A stretch of 64,000 bases of DNA from Planobispora longispora (GTDB taxonomy: Bacteria > Actinomycetota > Actinomycetes > Streptosporangiales > Streptosporangiaceae), in contig NZ_BOOH01000016.1 in the NCBI RefSeq assembly GCF_016863135.1, forward strand, positions 186,001 to 250,000, written 5' to 3'. The notes under the pieces are model-generated. The model worked only from the letters and a program-made list of their open reading frames with translations, was not told the origin of the DNA and searched no databases. Every line of letters starts with the position of its first letter. Positions within the stretch are counted from its first letter, which is position 1. Below, piece after piece: positions 44,526-52,883 of the stretch. A program made the position numbers and the translations under genes.

Positions 44526-45767
44526 TCAGACCGCGGAGACGGTGGGCAGCGGGAAGACCATCTTCCCGCCCGCCGCCAGGAACTCCCGCTCCCGCTCGAC
44601 GAACCCGCCGCGGTGCACCCACGGGAGCACCAGCAGCTGGTCGGGGCGGCGCGCCTTGGCCTCTTCCTCCGAGACGATGGGGATGCGGGTGCCGGGGGTG
44701 AAGCCGCCGTGCTTCTCTGGGCTGACCTCGCCGATGCACGGCAGGTCCCCGGGACCGATCCCGCAGTACTGGAGCAGCACGTTGCCCTTGGTCGAGGCCC
44801 CGTACCCCAGGGTCAGCTTGCCGGCGGCGCGCGAGTCGTCCAGGAAGCCGAGCAGCTCGTCGCGGTGGTGGCGGACGCGGCGGGCGAAGGTCTCGTAGGT
44901 GGCCACGGAATCCAGCCCGAGCCTGGCCTCCCGGCGGCGGACCCGCTCGATCGAGGCGGTGTCGGCCGGGTGCCGGGCGGGGTCCTTCACCAGGGTGACG
45001 CAGAGGCTGCCGCCGTTGACGTCGGTGATCTCAGCGGACGTCACGGTGAGCCCGACGCGCTCGGCCATCCACTCGATCTGGCTGAACGCGTAGTACTCCA
45101 GGTGTTCCTGGCACACCGCGTCGTAGGCCAGCGACTCCACCATCGAGCCCGCGTCGCTCATCTCGACCAGCCACACCCCGTCCTCGGTGAGGATGTCGCG
45201 CACGTCGGCCATGAATCCGAGCGGGTCCGGCAGGTCGTAGAACATCGCGATCGAGGTCACGATCTTGGCCTTGCGGTCGCCGTACCGCTCGGTGAAGACC
45301 TCCTTGGAGAAGAAGTCCGGGACCAGGTCGATGTGGTCGGGGTAGTACTGCCGCCACTTCTCGCCCGTGGGGTCGATCCCGACCAGGGTGAGACCGTCGG
45401 CCGGGTACGCCTGCAGCAGCGTGGAGTCGTTGCTGCCGATGTCGACGACCAGGTCGGCGCCGTCCAGGCCGACCATGCCGGTGAGCCTGGCGACCTTGCC
45501 GTGCAAGTGGTTGATCATGAATGGCCGGATGCCGGAGCGGTACCCGTAGCGGTCGCCGTACATCAGGGAGAGGTCGGCGGTGTGCCGGAGCTGGACCAGC
45601 CCGCAGCCGTCCGGGGAGCACTTGACGAGTTCCAGCGGGGCCGACGGCACGACCTCGTCGGCGCTGCGGGGGAAGACTCCCGTCAGCGCCTGGACTCCCA
45701 GGTCGAGGACGGGTATCAGATCACGGTTCCGGCAGATGCGGCACTCGGTGCATTCGGTGATGTTCAT
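44526..45767 (-). CDS. NDP-sugar C-methyltransferase
   Basis: The protein is 413 residues. It has an N-terminal zinc cluster (CTECRICRN, then a second Cys group near CSPDGCGL), a SAM domain with ADLVVDIGSNDSTLLQAY, HLEYYAFSQIEWM and GGSLCVTLV, and a C-terminal NAD-like domain LTLGYGASTKGNVLLQYCGI. This three-part layout is that of TylC3/EvaC/SgcA3-type C-methyltransferases, which methylate C3 (or C5) of a 4-keto sugar via an enediolate. Here it follows the glycosyltransferase by 18 bp and precedes the ketoreductase. With a UDP-pentose route it predicts a 3-C-methyl pentose, as in madurosamine, but on a 2-deoxy sugar (inference). Confidence 0.93.
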   Translation of the reverse strand: MNITECTECRICRNRDLIPVLDLGVQALTGVFPRSADEVVPSAPLELVKCSPDGCGLVQLRHTADLSLMYGDRYGYRSGIRPFMINHLHGKVARLTGMVGLDGADLVVDIGSNDSTLLQAYPADGLTLVGIDPTGEKWRQYYPDHIDLVPDFFSKEVFTERYGDRKAKIVTSIAMFYDLPDPLGFMADVRDILTEDGVWLVEMSDAGSMVESLAYDAVCQEHLEYYAFSQIEWMAERVGLTVTSAEITDVNGGSLCVTLVKDPARHPADTASIERVRRREARLGLDSVATYETFARRVRHHRDELLGFLDDSRAAGKLTLGYGASTKGNVLLQYCGIGPGDLPCIGEVSPEKHGGFTPGTRIPIVSEEEAKARRPDQLLVLPWVHRGGFVEREREFLAAGGKMVFPLPTVSAV

Positions 45768-45785
45768 CAGGCTTCCCCTGGGGTG

Positions 45786-47099
45786 TCAGTGTGCGGCGCG
45801 GTACTGGGCGGTCAGCCTCACCAGTGCCGGTACGACGTCGTTGGGGCCGGGCATCGCGGTGTACTCGGTGCTGAGCCGGGCGGCGTTGGCGGCGTAGGAG
45901 GGGTCCTCCAGGATCTTCTTGAGGCTGTCGCGGAGCGTGTCCGCGGTGAAGGTGCCGGAGTTGCCGGCGTAGACGCCGGCTCCGCGGTGTTCCAGGCCGA
46001 GGCCCATGGCCAGGGGCCCGCCCCACTTCTCGACCTTGAAGTCGTTGGGCACGATGATCTGGGGGACGCCGTGTTCGAGGGCTGAGGCGAAGGCCCCCGT
46101 GCCGCCCTCGTGGACGAAGGCCGAGCAGCTGGGCAGCAGGGCGTTGAGGGGCACGAAGTCGACGACGCGGACGTTGTCGGGGACGGTGGCGGAGCCGAGC
46201 TGGCGGGCGTCGAGGGTGGCGATGACCTCGATGTCGAGGTCGGCGACCGCGTCGAACAGCGCCTGGGCGGGGGAGGAGCCGCCGATGGTCGCGTCCCGAT
46301 GGGAGATGCCCTGGGTGATGCACACGCGCCTGCGGGCGGGCCGCTCGAAGACCCACCGGGGGGTGGTGGCCGGGCCGTTGAAGGGGATGTTGCGCACCGG
46401 CAGGTAGTGCACCCCCTCGGGCTGCCAGATCCAGGGCGGGGAGGGGGAGATCGTCCAGTGCCCGAGCGCGACGACCTCGTCGAACTCGCAGCCGAATCGA
46501 TCGAGGATGGGCTCCAGCCACTGCCGGACCGGGTCCTCCGCGGAGTCCGGGCCGAACCGGCACGCGGCGCGAAGCTGGGCGACGCGGTCCACGTTCCACA
46601 ACATGCGGGCGTGGGCCGCACCCACGACCCGGGCCGCGACGGCGCCGGGGAAGGCGGTGGGATCGGTGACGATGAGGTCGGGACGCCACACGCGGGCGAA
46701 GTCCACCAGGTCGTCGAAGACCTCTTCGGGGAAGAAGACGTCGCGCACGCCCGCGGTGAAGTCCTCCAGCTCGATGTGGGGATCGTCCCAGCCGTAGTCG
46801 CCCTGGTCGGACCGCCCGGTCCGCAGGCCCCGCGGGTCGCACGGGCCGAACTCCTCCGGCGGCGTCGTGGGCGTCATCCTCATGGGCTGGTCGCCGGGCG
46901 ACACGTTCGCCATCCTCTCCTCCAGCCGCAGCATGGGGCCCACGGAGACGCCGGGGAGCCCGGTGTGGGCGACGGATTCCGCCATGTCGGGCGGGGCGGC
47001 GATGCACACCTCGTGCCCGGCGGTGCGCAGGGCCCACGCCATGGGGACCTGGACGTAGAGATGCGCCCGGAAGGGGTTGGTGACGAACAGGATCCGCAT
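45786..47099 (-). CDS. Glycosyltransferase (GT1, macrolide/enediyne type)
   Basis: The protein is 437 residues. N-terminal MRILFVTNPFRAHLYVQVPMAWALRTAGHEV, the acceptor-side pattern of EryCIII/CalG/SgcA6-like enzymes. In the C-terminal half, VCITQGISHRD and the nucleotide-sugar loop FVHEGGTGAFASALEHGVPQ, followed by PNDFKVEKWGG, give the GT-B donor site. It is the only glycosyltransferase seen in the window, so it should attach the single aminopentose to the enediyne core. It leads the leftward operon with the C-methyltransferase and ketoreductase. The first ATG is used; promoter DNA lies to its right. Confidence 0.93.
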   Translation of the reverse strand: MRILFVTNPFRAHLYVQVPMAWALRTAGHEVCIAAPPDMAESVAHTGLPGVSVGPMLRLEERMANVSPGDQPMRMTPTTPPEEFGPCDPRGLRTGRSDQGDYGWDDPHIELEDFTAGVRDVFFPEEVFDDLVDFARVWRPDLIVTDPTAFPGAVAARVVGAAHARMLWNVDRVAQLRAACRFGPDSAEDPVRQWLEPILDRFGCEFDEVVALGHWTISPSPPWIWQPEGVHYLPVRNIPFNGPATTPRWVFERPARRRVCITQGISHRDATIGGSSPAQALFDAVADLDIEVIATLDARQLGSATVPDNVRVVDFVPLNALLPSCSAFVHEGGTGAFASALEHGVPQIIVPNDFKVEKWGGPLAMGLGLEHRGAGVYAGNSGTFTADTLRDSLKKILEDPSYAANAARLSTEYTAMPGPNDVVPALVRLTAQYRAAH

Positions 47100-47410
47100 C
47101 GGAGTCCTTCCACTGAGATGATCAGCGAGAGCCGGCGGCAGCCGGCCGGTGCGCGTGCCCGGACGGAAGCCCGCACGTGCTGATCGAGCCGACTCGGCCG
47201 GTGCGCACGCGCGCGTGCCCGGGACAACGCTCGGACCCCAGTATCGCGACGGGCCGCGTCACGGGCGTCTTCTGAATTGCGTGGTTGCGCCGCCCCTCCG
47301 GACCGCTTCCGGGCATTCGCATTCCAGAAGGTGCCGGAAAGGCCGGGTCCGGCGAAAGTGGGCGAGGCGGCTCTCACCTTATGTAAATCCGGATCCGAAG
47401 GATTCATGCG
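47100..47410. promoter_or_regulatory. Divergent intergenic region, glycosyltransferase / monooxygenase
   Basis: These 311 bp are non-coding on both strands. Two copies of CGGCCGGTGCGC followed by a GCGTGCCCGG stretch lie near 47143-47163 and 47196-47222. GAAGGA precedes the 47411 start. Promoters for both directions are expected; none could be pinned down. Confidence 0.45.
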
Positions 47411-48661
47411 ATGGCTGTAGCCACGGAATTTTCTCAGCACACCCACGCTTCCCCGCCGGAACCCGATCTGACGCCGGAAACGGTCGTCGCCCGGGCCGAG
47501 GCCATCGCGGCCGGGCTCGTCGCACGGCAGGCGGAGACGGAGGCGCGCGGGTACTACGCCGAGGACACGCACGAGGAGTTCCGGAAAGCAGGTTTCTACC
47601 GGATTCTCGTGCCGCGCCGGTTCGGCGGTTACGAATTCGGCGTCGACACCTTCGCGCGCGTCGTGATGACGCTGACCCGGGCCTGCCCGTCCACCGGGTG
47701 GATGTACTGCCTGGGCGCCTCGCACGCGCTCGTGGTGGCGTCGCTGTTCGACGAGCGCACGCAGACCGAGCTGTTCAGCGGCGGCGACTTCATCTGCCCG
47801 GCCACCGTCGTCCCGAGCGGGACCGCCGAGCGCACGCCCGAGGGCGGCTGGCGGCTCAACGGCACCTGGAACTACTGCTCCGGCTCCCCGTACGCCACGC
47901 ACTTCCTCGGCCACACCATGGTCTCGCCCGCGGCGGGGGAGCCCGCCGGGCCGATGATGTTCATCGTCCCGCGCCGCGAGTGGACCCGGCTCGACGACTG
48001 GGGGCTCCAGCTGGGCCTCAAGGGCAGCGGGTCGCACGGCATCGCCATGCGCGACGCGCTCATCCCCGCCCACTACACCATGGACACCCACATCAGCCAG
48101 GTGACCGTCACGGACGGGACGCCCGGCCGGGACCTGCACGGCAACCCCGAGTACGGCGGCGGCCAGCTCAGTTTCATGGTGATCGAGGACGCCATCCTGG
48201 CGGTGGGCATGGCGCGCGGCGCGCTCGACGCCTACGAGGATCTGATGCGGTCCAGAACCGCCCCCTTCCCGCCCAACCTGCCCCGCGCGCAGGACCCCGA
48301 CTACCAGTTCTGGTACGGCCAGGCCGCCGGGATGATCGCCACAGGCGAGGCGGCGGTGCTCAGCATCGTGCGGGAGTGGCGCGAGACCAGCGCCGAGGGC
48401 CCGGCGGCGATCACCCAGGAGCTGGAGATGCGCATCGCGGCCGTCTGCCACCAGGTGGTCGAGCTGTGCTGGCGGGCGGTCGCCGACTACCTGTTCCCGA
48501 CCGCGGGTTCGAGCGCGGTCCGCCAGGGAGAGCGCATCGAGCGGGTGTGGCGCGACATGTCGATGTTCCACAGCCACGCCGGCTTCGCCGTCTTCCTGTC
48601 GACCATCGCCAAGCGGGAGCTGGCCAAGGCCAGGTTCGGCGTGGTGGAGGCGGCGCACTGA
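47411..48661 (+). CDS. Acyl-CoA-dehydrogenase-fold flavin monooxygenase (HsaA-like), copy 1
   Basis: The protein is 416 residues, ATG after GAAGGA. It has the acyl-CoA dehydrogenase fold of two-component class D hydroxylases: YYAEDTHEEFRKAGFYRILVPRRFGGYEFG, CPSTGWMYCLGASHALV, GGWRLNGTWNYCSGSPYATHFLG, GLKGSGSHGIAMRD and a C-terminal AVADYLFPTAGSSAVRQGERIERVWRDM. The catalytic base Glu of true dehydrogenases is not evident; DMSMFHSHAGF is instead like HsaA hydroxylases, which use FADH2 from a partner reductase. The E6-type reductase at 12.5 kb is the only candidate in view. It probably hydroxylates an aromatic or core intermediate. It is a distant relative of the truncated gene at the right edge. 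Confidence 0.88.
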   Translation: MAVATEFSQHTHASPPEPDLTPETVVARAEAIAAGLVARQAETEARGYYAEDTHEEFRKAGFYRILVPRRFGGYEFGVDTFARVVMTLTRACPSTGWMYCLGASHALVVASLFDERTQTELFSGGDFICPATVVPSGTAERTPEGGWRLNGTWNYCSGSPYATHFLGHTMVSPAAGEPAGPMMFIVPRREWTRLDDWGLQLGLKGSGSHGIAMRDALIPAHYTMDTHISQVTVTDGTPGRDLHGNPEYGGGQLSFMVIEDAILAVGMARGALDAYEDLMRSRTAPFPPNLPRAQDPDYQFWYGQAAGMIATGEAAVLSIVREWRETSAEGPAAITQELEMRIAAVCHQVVELCWRAVADYLFPTAGSSAVRQGERIERVWRDMSMFHSHAGFAVFLSTIAKRELAKARFGVVEAAH

Positions 48662-48681
48662 GCCCCCGTCACAGGTGAGCC

Positions 48682-48737
48682 CATGTCACGGGTGAGCCCC
48701 CGCCGGCCGTGCCCGGCGGGGGCTCACCCGTGACATG
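48682..48737. terminator. Long perfect hairpin (25-bp stem)
   Basis: Arms at 48682-48706 and 48713-48737 are perfectly complementary over 25 bp with a six-base loop (CCGTGC). It lies between the convergent monooxygenase (stop 48661) and methyltransferase (stop 48808). Part of the arm (GTCAC...GGTGAGCCC) is also repeated at 48668-48682. A strong bidirectional terminator is likely. Confidence 0.88.
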
Positions 48738-48807
48738 ACCCCGGTGACATGTCCGGCGGGGACCCACCCGCGTGTTCGGGGACTCCCCGCGTGGCTTGCG
48801 AGCCGAG

Positions 48808-49617
48808 TCACCCGCGTGGCTTGCGAGCCGAGACGATCACGTAGCCGATCTGGTCCTTGCGGGGCACGAAGAAGCCGTGGTGCCTGCGGGCGAACTCGTC
48901 CAGCGCCGCCTGGCCGAACTTGGCCAGCAGCTCCTCCCGCTGCTCCAGCGCGGCCTTGATGTACTTGGACTTGCGCCCGTACACCCGCGGGCCGCACTGG
49001 GTGTACTCCTCGATCTCGAACCCGGCCGCCGTGGCGTACTCCAGCCACTCTCCCAGCGTCGGGAGCTGCGGCAGCTTCAGGGTGGACATGAAGGTGGCCA
49101 CCCGCTCCGGCTCCCGCGCGGACTCCAGGCTGAAGTCGGAGAAGGAGACCCGGCCGCCGGGGCGCAGCACCCGGAGGAACTCGGCGAAGACGCGGGCCGG
49201 GTCGGGCGCGTTCTGCAGCGACTCCAGCGCCAGCACCGCGTCGAAGGAGCCGTCGTCGAAGGGCAGTTCCATGTAGTCGGCACGTTCGAAGCGCGTCAGG
49301 TGCGCGACCCCGTTCGCCGCGGAGCGCCGCTCGGCCTGGTCGAGCTCGTAACCGCTCAGCGTGATCCCGGTGACCTCCGCGCCGTACCGCTTGGCGAGGA
49401 AGACCGCGGTCTCGCCGGGCCCGCAGCCGGCGTCCAGGAGCCGCTCCCCCGAACGGAGGCCGAGGGTGTCGGTGACCTTCCGGGTGATGCGGTGCACGGC
49501 GTCCCTGAGCGGGACCTGGTCCTCCTCGTCGTACCAGTACCACATGTGCACCTGGCCGTCGCGCAATTCATCCGCGATCGGAGAACGCTCGTCGTAGTGC
49601 GTGCCGATTTCCGACAT
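48808..49617 (-). CDS. Class I SAM-dependent methyltransferase
   Basis: The protein is 269 residues from ATG 49617, chosen for GGAAA upstream; ATG 49632 is possible, and the frame stays open to 49719. Motif I is RLLDAGCGPGETAVFLAKRYG, then VTGITLSGYELDQAERR, ADYMELPFDDGSFDAVLALESL and LRVLRPGGRVSFSDF, as in UbiE/sterol/tocopherol-like small-molecule methyltransferases. It could O-methylate the hydroxylated tyrosine unit or N-methylate the aminopentose; position next to the aryl genes slightly favours the former (inference). It is divergent from the zinc-ribbon methyltransferase at 49.8 kb. Confidence 0.9.
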   Translation of the reverse strand: MSEIGTHYDERSPIADELRDGQVHMWYWYDEEDQVPLRDAVHRITRKVTDTLGLRSGERLLDAGCGPGETAVFLAKRYGAEVTGITLSGYELDQAERRSAANGVAHLTRFERADYMELPFDDGSFDAVLALESLQNAPDPARVFAEFLRVLRPGGRVSFSDFSLESAREPERVATFMSTLKLPQLPTLGEWLEYATAAGFEIEEYTQCGPRVYGRKSKYIKAALEQREELLAKFGQAALDEFARRHHGFFVPRKDQIGYVIVSARKPRG

Positions 49618-49783
49618 GCCGATGGTTTCCATGCTTTGAATTAGCCGCCGAATCGGACGGGTCCGCATCTCTCCGGTTGCTGGATGATACGCACGCACAG
49701 AGATGCCGGGAAAAAGCATGCGGGTGAGGATGGGGAACTGCCGCGATTCGCCCTGCTCTTTTTATCGCGAGAGGACCCATGAC

Positions 49784-51343
49784 ATGACCGTTTCCACCGT
49801 CCGCACGGAGGCCGACGACCTGGTCGCGCAGTTCGCCGCGGCGCCGCTCGACTCGGTGGGGGACAGCTACCTGCGGTTGGTCGGCGAATTGTGGCACGAG
49901 GGTGTCGCAAAGGACGCGGCGCTGCCCGCGGTGCCCCGCCTCGTGTCCGAGCTGGGCCGCGCCGACGCCGCCCGGCAGGGCTACCTGGCGGTCCTGCTGG
50001 GACTGCTCGCCGAATCCGAGTACCCGGCCGTCGGCGGTCCGCTCTCCCGGGCGGTCCGGGAAGGACTCGACCTCTATCTGGACCTGCTGTCGCGGGGCGC
50101 CAAGGACGACCCGCTGACGCTCGCCCTGCTCTACCTGGTCTCGCACTTCCCGGACGATCGCGACCGGATCCTGGCGGCCGTGGCGCCGCTGGGCCTGGAC
50201 GCCGACGACCTGACCCGGCTGGAGCGCAACCTGCGGCACCTGGACCCGGAGCAGCCCGAGCTCGGCCGCGTCTGGCCGTCGCCGTCCGTGTGGAAGCTGA
50301 CCGAGCAGGAGCGCGAGTACGACAAGGCGTCGATCAAGAACCTGACGCTCCAGCAGATCACCGCCAACTGGCAGAACGACAGCCGCACCATCCTCGGCTA
50401 TTCGGGCGCGAAGGCGTACTGGGCCGTCCGGTACGGCGCCCCGGCGGCGATCGGCCCGGAGCCCGACTCCTACGACCCGCCGCCCGCGCCCGAGCTCGGT
50501 CTGGAGGTCTTCAGCCGGTACGGCGACGCGCTGCGCTGCTCGGCCTGCCGGGGCCCCCTGTCGTTCGAGGACGACCACGTCCGGTGCGGCGCGTGCTCCC
50601 TGCGCTATCCCCTCGCCCGGGGCATCCTCGACCTCTCCGAGGGGGTCGAGGAGACCACGTTCGGCGCGACGGACTCCACCGACGAGGCGACCGCCGGTCT
50701 GCTCCAGAAACTGGCCGAGATGCCGAGCATGGGCCTGTACTACGAGGCCGTGCTCCGCCCGGCCTTCCTCAGGATCGCCGGCGCGAACTGGGGCGACGAG
50801 GTGACCCCCGAGGAGGAGGACCGCTACATCGCCCGCAACCTGACGGGTGTCGGGGGGCCGGTCCTGGACCTGGCCGCCGGGGCCGGCCGGTGGACGGAGG
50901 TGGTGGCCGGGGCCGTCGGCGCCGACCGGCTGATCGCCATGGACATGGGGCTGCCGATGCTGACCGTGCTCCGCGGCAGGCTCCCGGAGGTGCCGGCGGT
51001 GCGGGCCAGCGCCCTGCGGCTGCCCTTCGAGGACGCCTCCTTCGCCGCGGTGAACTGCTGGAACGCCCTTCAGGCCTTCCCGGACGACGCGGCCGCGGCC
51101 ATCGCGGAGATGGGACGCGTCCTGCGGCCGGGCGGCACCCTGACCATGATGACCTTCCTGTTCGATTCCGACCCGATCGCCCGCCACTTCCAGGCCTCGC
51201 ACTTCTTCCCCAGCCGCGTCGAGGGCATGCTGCTGTTCGAGCGGGAGGAGCTCCACCGGTGGCTGGCGGACGCGGGCCTGAAGGTCCGTGACATGTCCGG
51301 CCCCGGCACGTTCGTCTTCATCACGGCCGAGCGGGAGGACTGA
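49784..51343 (+). CDS. Methyltransferase with N-terminal helical domain and zinc ribbon
   Basis: The protein is 519 residues from ATG 49784, which follows GAGAGGACCC. Three regions: residues about 1-190, alpha-helical, of unknown family (AVLLGLLAESEYPAVGGPL, RLERNLRHLDPEQPEL); a four-Cys zinc ribbon near 250-275 (LRCSACRGPL and VRCGACSLRYPLARGILDL), like the Trm112-type YcaR fold; and a class I methyltransferase (VLDLAAGAGRWTEVVAGAVG, IAMDMGLPML, VNCWNALQAF, RVLRPGGTLTMMTF). Zinc-ribbon methyltransferases of this sort occur in natural-product clusters. The N-terminal domain might bind a carrier or partner. It overlaps no neighbour but is five bases from the next start, so they form an operon. 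Confidence 0.85.
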   Translation: MTVSTVRTEADDLVAQFAAAPLDSVGDSYLRLVGELWHEGVAKDAALPAVPRLVSELGRADAARQGYLAVLLGLLAESEYPAVGGPLSRAVREGLDLYLDLLSRGAKDDPLTLALLYLVSHFPDDRDRILAAVAPLGLDADDLTRLERNLRHLDPEQPELGRVWPSPSVWKLTEQEREYDKASIKNLTLQQITANWQNDSRTILGYSGAKAYWAVRYGAPAAIGPEPDSYDPPPAPELGLEVFSRYGDALRCSACRGPLSFEDDHVRCGACSLRYPLARGILDLSEGVEETTFGATDSTDEATAGLLQKLAEMPSMGLYYEAVLRPAFLRIAGANWGDEVTPEEEDRYIARNLTGVGGPVLDLAAGAGRWTEVVAGAVGADRLIAMDMGLPMLTVLRGRLPEVPAVRASALRLPFEDASFAAVNCWNALQAFPDDAAAAIAEMGRVLRPGGTLTMMTFLFDSDPIARHFQASHFFPSRVEGMLLFEREELHRWLADAGLKVRDMSGPGTFVFITAERED

Positions 51344-51348
51344 ACCCG

Positions 51349-52731
51349 GTGACCGTGATCGACGCCTCCAGGCCCGCCGGCTTGGCGGAGCCCGGCGAAC
51401 CGGGCTACGGGGCCGCGACGCGGGTGTTCAACCTCGTCGCGCCCGCCGAACCCGCCGCGGCGCTGACCGCGCGCACGGTGGACGAGGTCCGGGGCGCCGT
51501 CCGCCACGCCGCCGCGGCCGGCCTGCCGGTGACCGTCCACACCACCGGGCACGGTTCCGCGGCCGCCCGCTCCAGGCGCGGCACCCTGCTGATCAGGACG
51601 GAGCTCGCCGGCGGAGTGGAGATCGACAGCGCCCGCCGGGTGGCCCGCGTCCCGGCCGGGACGCGGTGGGGCGCGGTGGTCGAGGCCGCCGCGGCGTACG
51701 GGCTGGCCCCGCCGCACGGCTCCTCGGCCGACGTCGGCGCCGTCGGCTATCTCCTGCGCGGCGGAATGAGCTTCTACGGGCGCAAGGTGGGCCTGGCCAC
51801 CAACTGCCTGCGGGCCGCGGAACTGGTGACCGCCGACGGCGAACTGCGCCGGGCGGACGAGGCGGCCGACCCCGAGCTGCTGTGGGCGCTGCGCGGCGGC
51901 GGCGGCGGATTCGGCGTCGTCACGGCGGTGGAGGTGGACCTGCTCCCGGTGGCCTCGGTGGTGACGGGCGCCTCCTTCTGGCCGGTCGCGCACGCTCCGG
52001 AGCTGCTGCGGATCTGGCGGGAGTGGACGCTGGAGGCCCCGTGGGAGGTGACCACGTCGGCCCGCGTGCTGAACCTGCCGCCGCTGCCCGAGGTCCCGCC
52101 CGTCCTGGCCGCGGGACCGGTGCTCTGCGTGGACGGCGCGGTGCTGGCCGGGGAACCGGGTGACGCCGCCACCGCCCTGCGACAGGCCGAGGACCTGCTC
52201 GGGCCCCTGCGCGCGGTCGCCGACCCCGTCATGGACACCTGGCAGACCACCGGGGCCGTGGGCGTGCTGGAGGCGCACATGGATCCCGCCGACCCCGTCG
52301 CCATCGTGGGGGACCACCTGCTGCTCGGCGAGCTCGGCGAGGAGGGGATCGCGGCGCTCGCCGGCGTCATCGGGAAGGAGTCGCCCCTGATCACCGCGGG
52401 CCTGCGGCAGCTCGGCGGGGCGTTCTCGCGGCCGTCGGCGGAGGGCGCGTTCACCCACGTCACCGCCCGCTACGCCTACTCCGGCGCCGGCGTCCCGCAC
52501 GAGGAGCTGAGCGCCGAGACGATCCGGGAGTACTGCGCGGCCGTGCGCGCCGCCCTGGCGCCCTGGGACACGGGCGGGACCGTGCCGACCTTCGTGGAAC
52601 GGATCGACCAGCCCCAGCGGCACCTGGACGACGATCGGGTGGCGATCCTGGACCGGATCCGCGCCCGGGTCGATCCCGGCGGTCTTTTCCGCCGCGACAT
52701 CAGCCCGAACTGCACGGCTCTGCCGTACTGA
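51349..52731 (+). CDS. BBE-type FAD-linked oxidoreductase, copy 3
   Basis: The protein is 460 residues, GTG after GGAGG in the previous coding end. FAD-binding domain: LPVTVHTTGHGSAAAR with the His used for covalent FAD, VGAVGYLLRGGMSFYGRKVG and LLWALRGGGGGFGVVTAVEV. The C-terminal BBE part is present, including RIDQPQRHLDDDRVAIL and RVDPGGLFRRDI. The RSGGH motif of the other two copies is TTGHG here, so it belongs to a different subgroup. A similar separate FAD oxidase occurs in other enediyne clusters. It may oxidise the aryl unit, since it lies in the beta-tyrosine region, but that is inference. Confidence 0.9.
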   Translation: MTVIDASRPAGLAEPGEPGYGAATRVFNLVAPAEPAAALTARTVDEVRGAVRHAAAAGLPVTVHTTGHGSAAARSRRGTLLIRTELAGGVEIDSARRVARVPAGTRWGAVVEAAAAYGLAPPHGSSADVGAVGYLLRGGMSFYGRKVGLATNCLRAAELVTADGELRRADEAADPELLWALRGGGGGFGVVTAVEVDLLPVASVVTGASFWPVAHAPELLRIWREWTLEAPWEVTTSARVLNLPPLPEVPPVLAAGPVLCVDGAVLAGEPGDAATALRQAEDLLGPLRAVADPVMDTWQTTGAVGVLEAHMDPADPVAIVGDHLLLGELGEEGIAALAGVIGKESPLITAGLRQLGGAFSRPSAEGAFTHVTARYAYSGAGVPHEELSAETIREYCAAVRAALAPWDTGGTVPTFVERIDQPQRHLDDDRVAILDRIRARVDPGGLFRRDISPNCTALPY

Positions 52732-52774
52732 ACGGGATCGTGGCGAGAACGGGACGGGGCTGAGAACGGGACAG

Positions 52775-52802
52775 GGCCGGGAGAGGGGATCCTCTCCCGG
52801 CC
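52775..52802. terminator. Hairpin terminator
   Basis: A 12-bp perfect stem GGCCGGGAGAGG / CCTCTCCCGGCC with loop GGAT begins 44 bases after the copy-3 flavoprotein stop. It lies between that gene and the convergent SDR gene. Two GAGAACGGGAC repeats precede it. Confidence 0.8.
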
Positions 52803-52883
52803 GTTGCTGCTTCTCGGGGAATCGTCGCCGCCGCGGGGAATGGACGTCCGCGGGGATGGGCGTCTGCAGGGGTCTGCGGGGGG

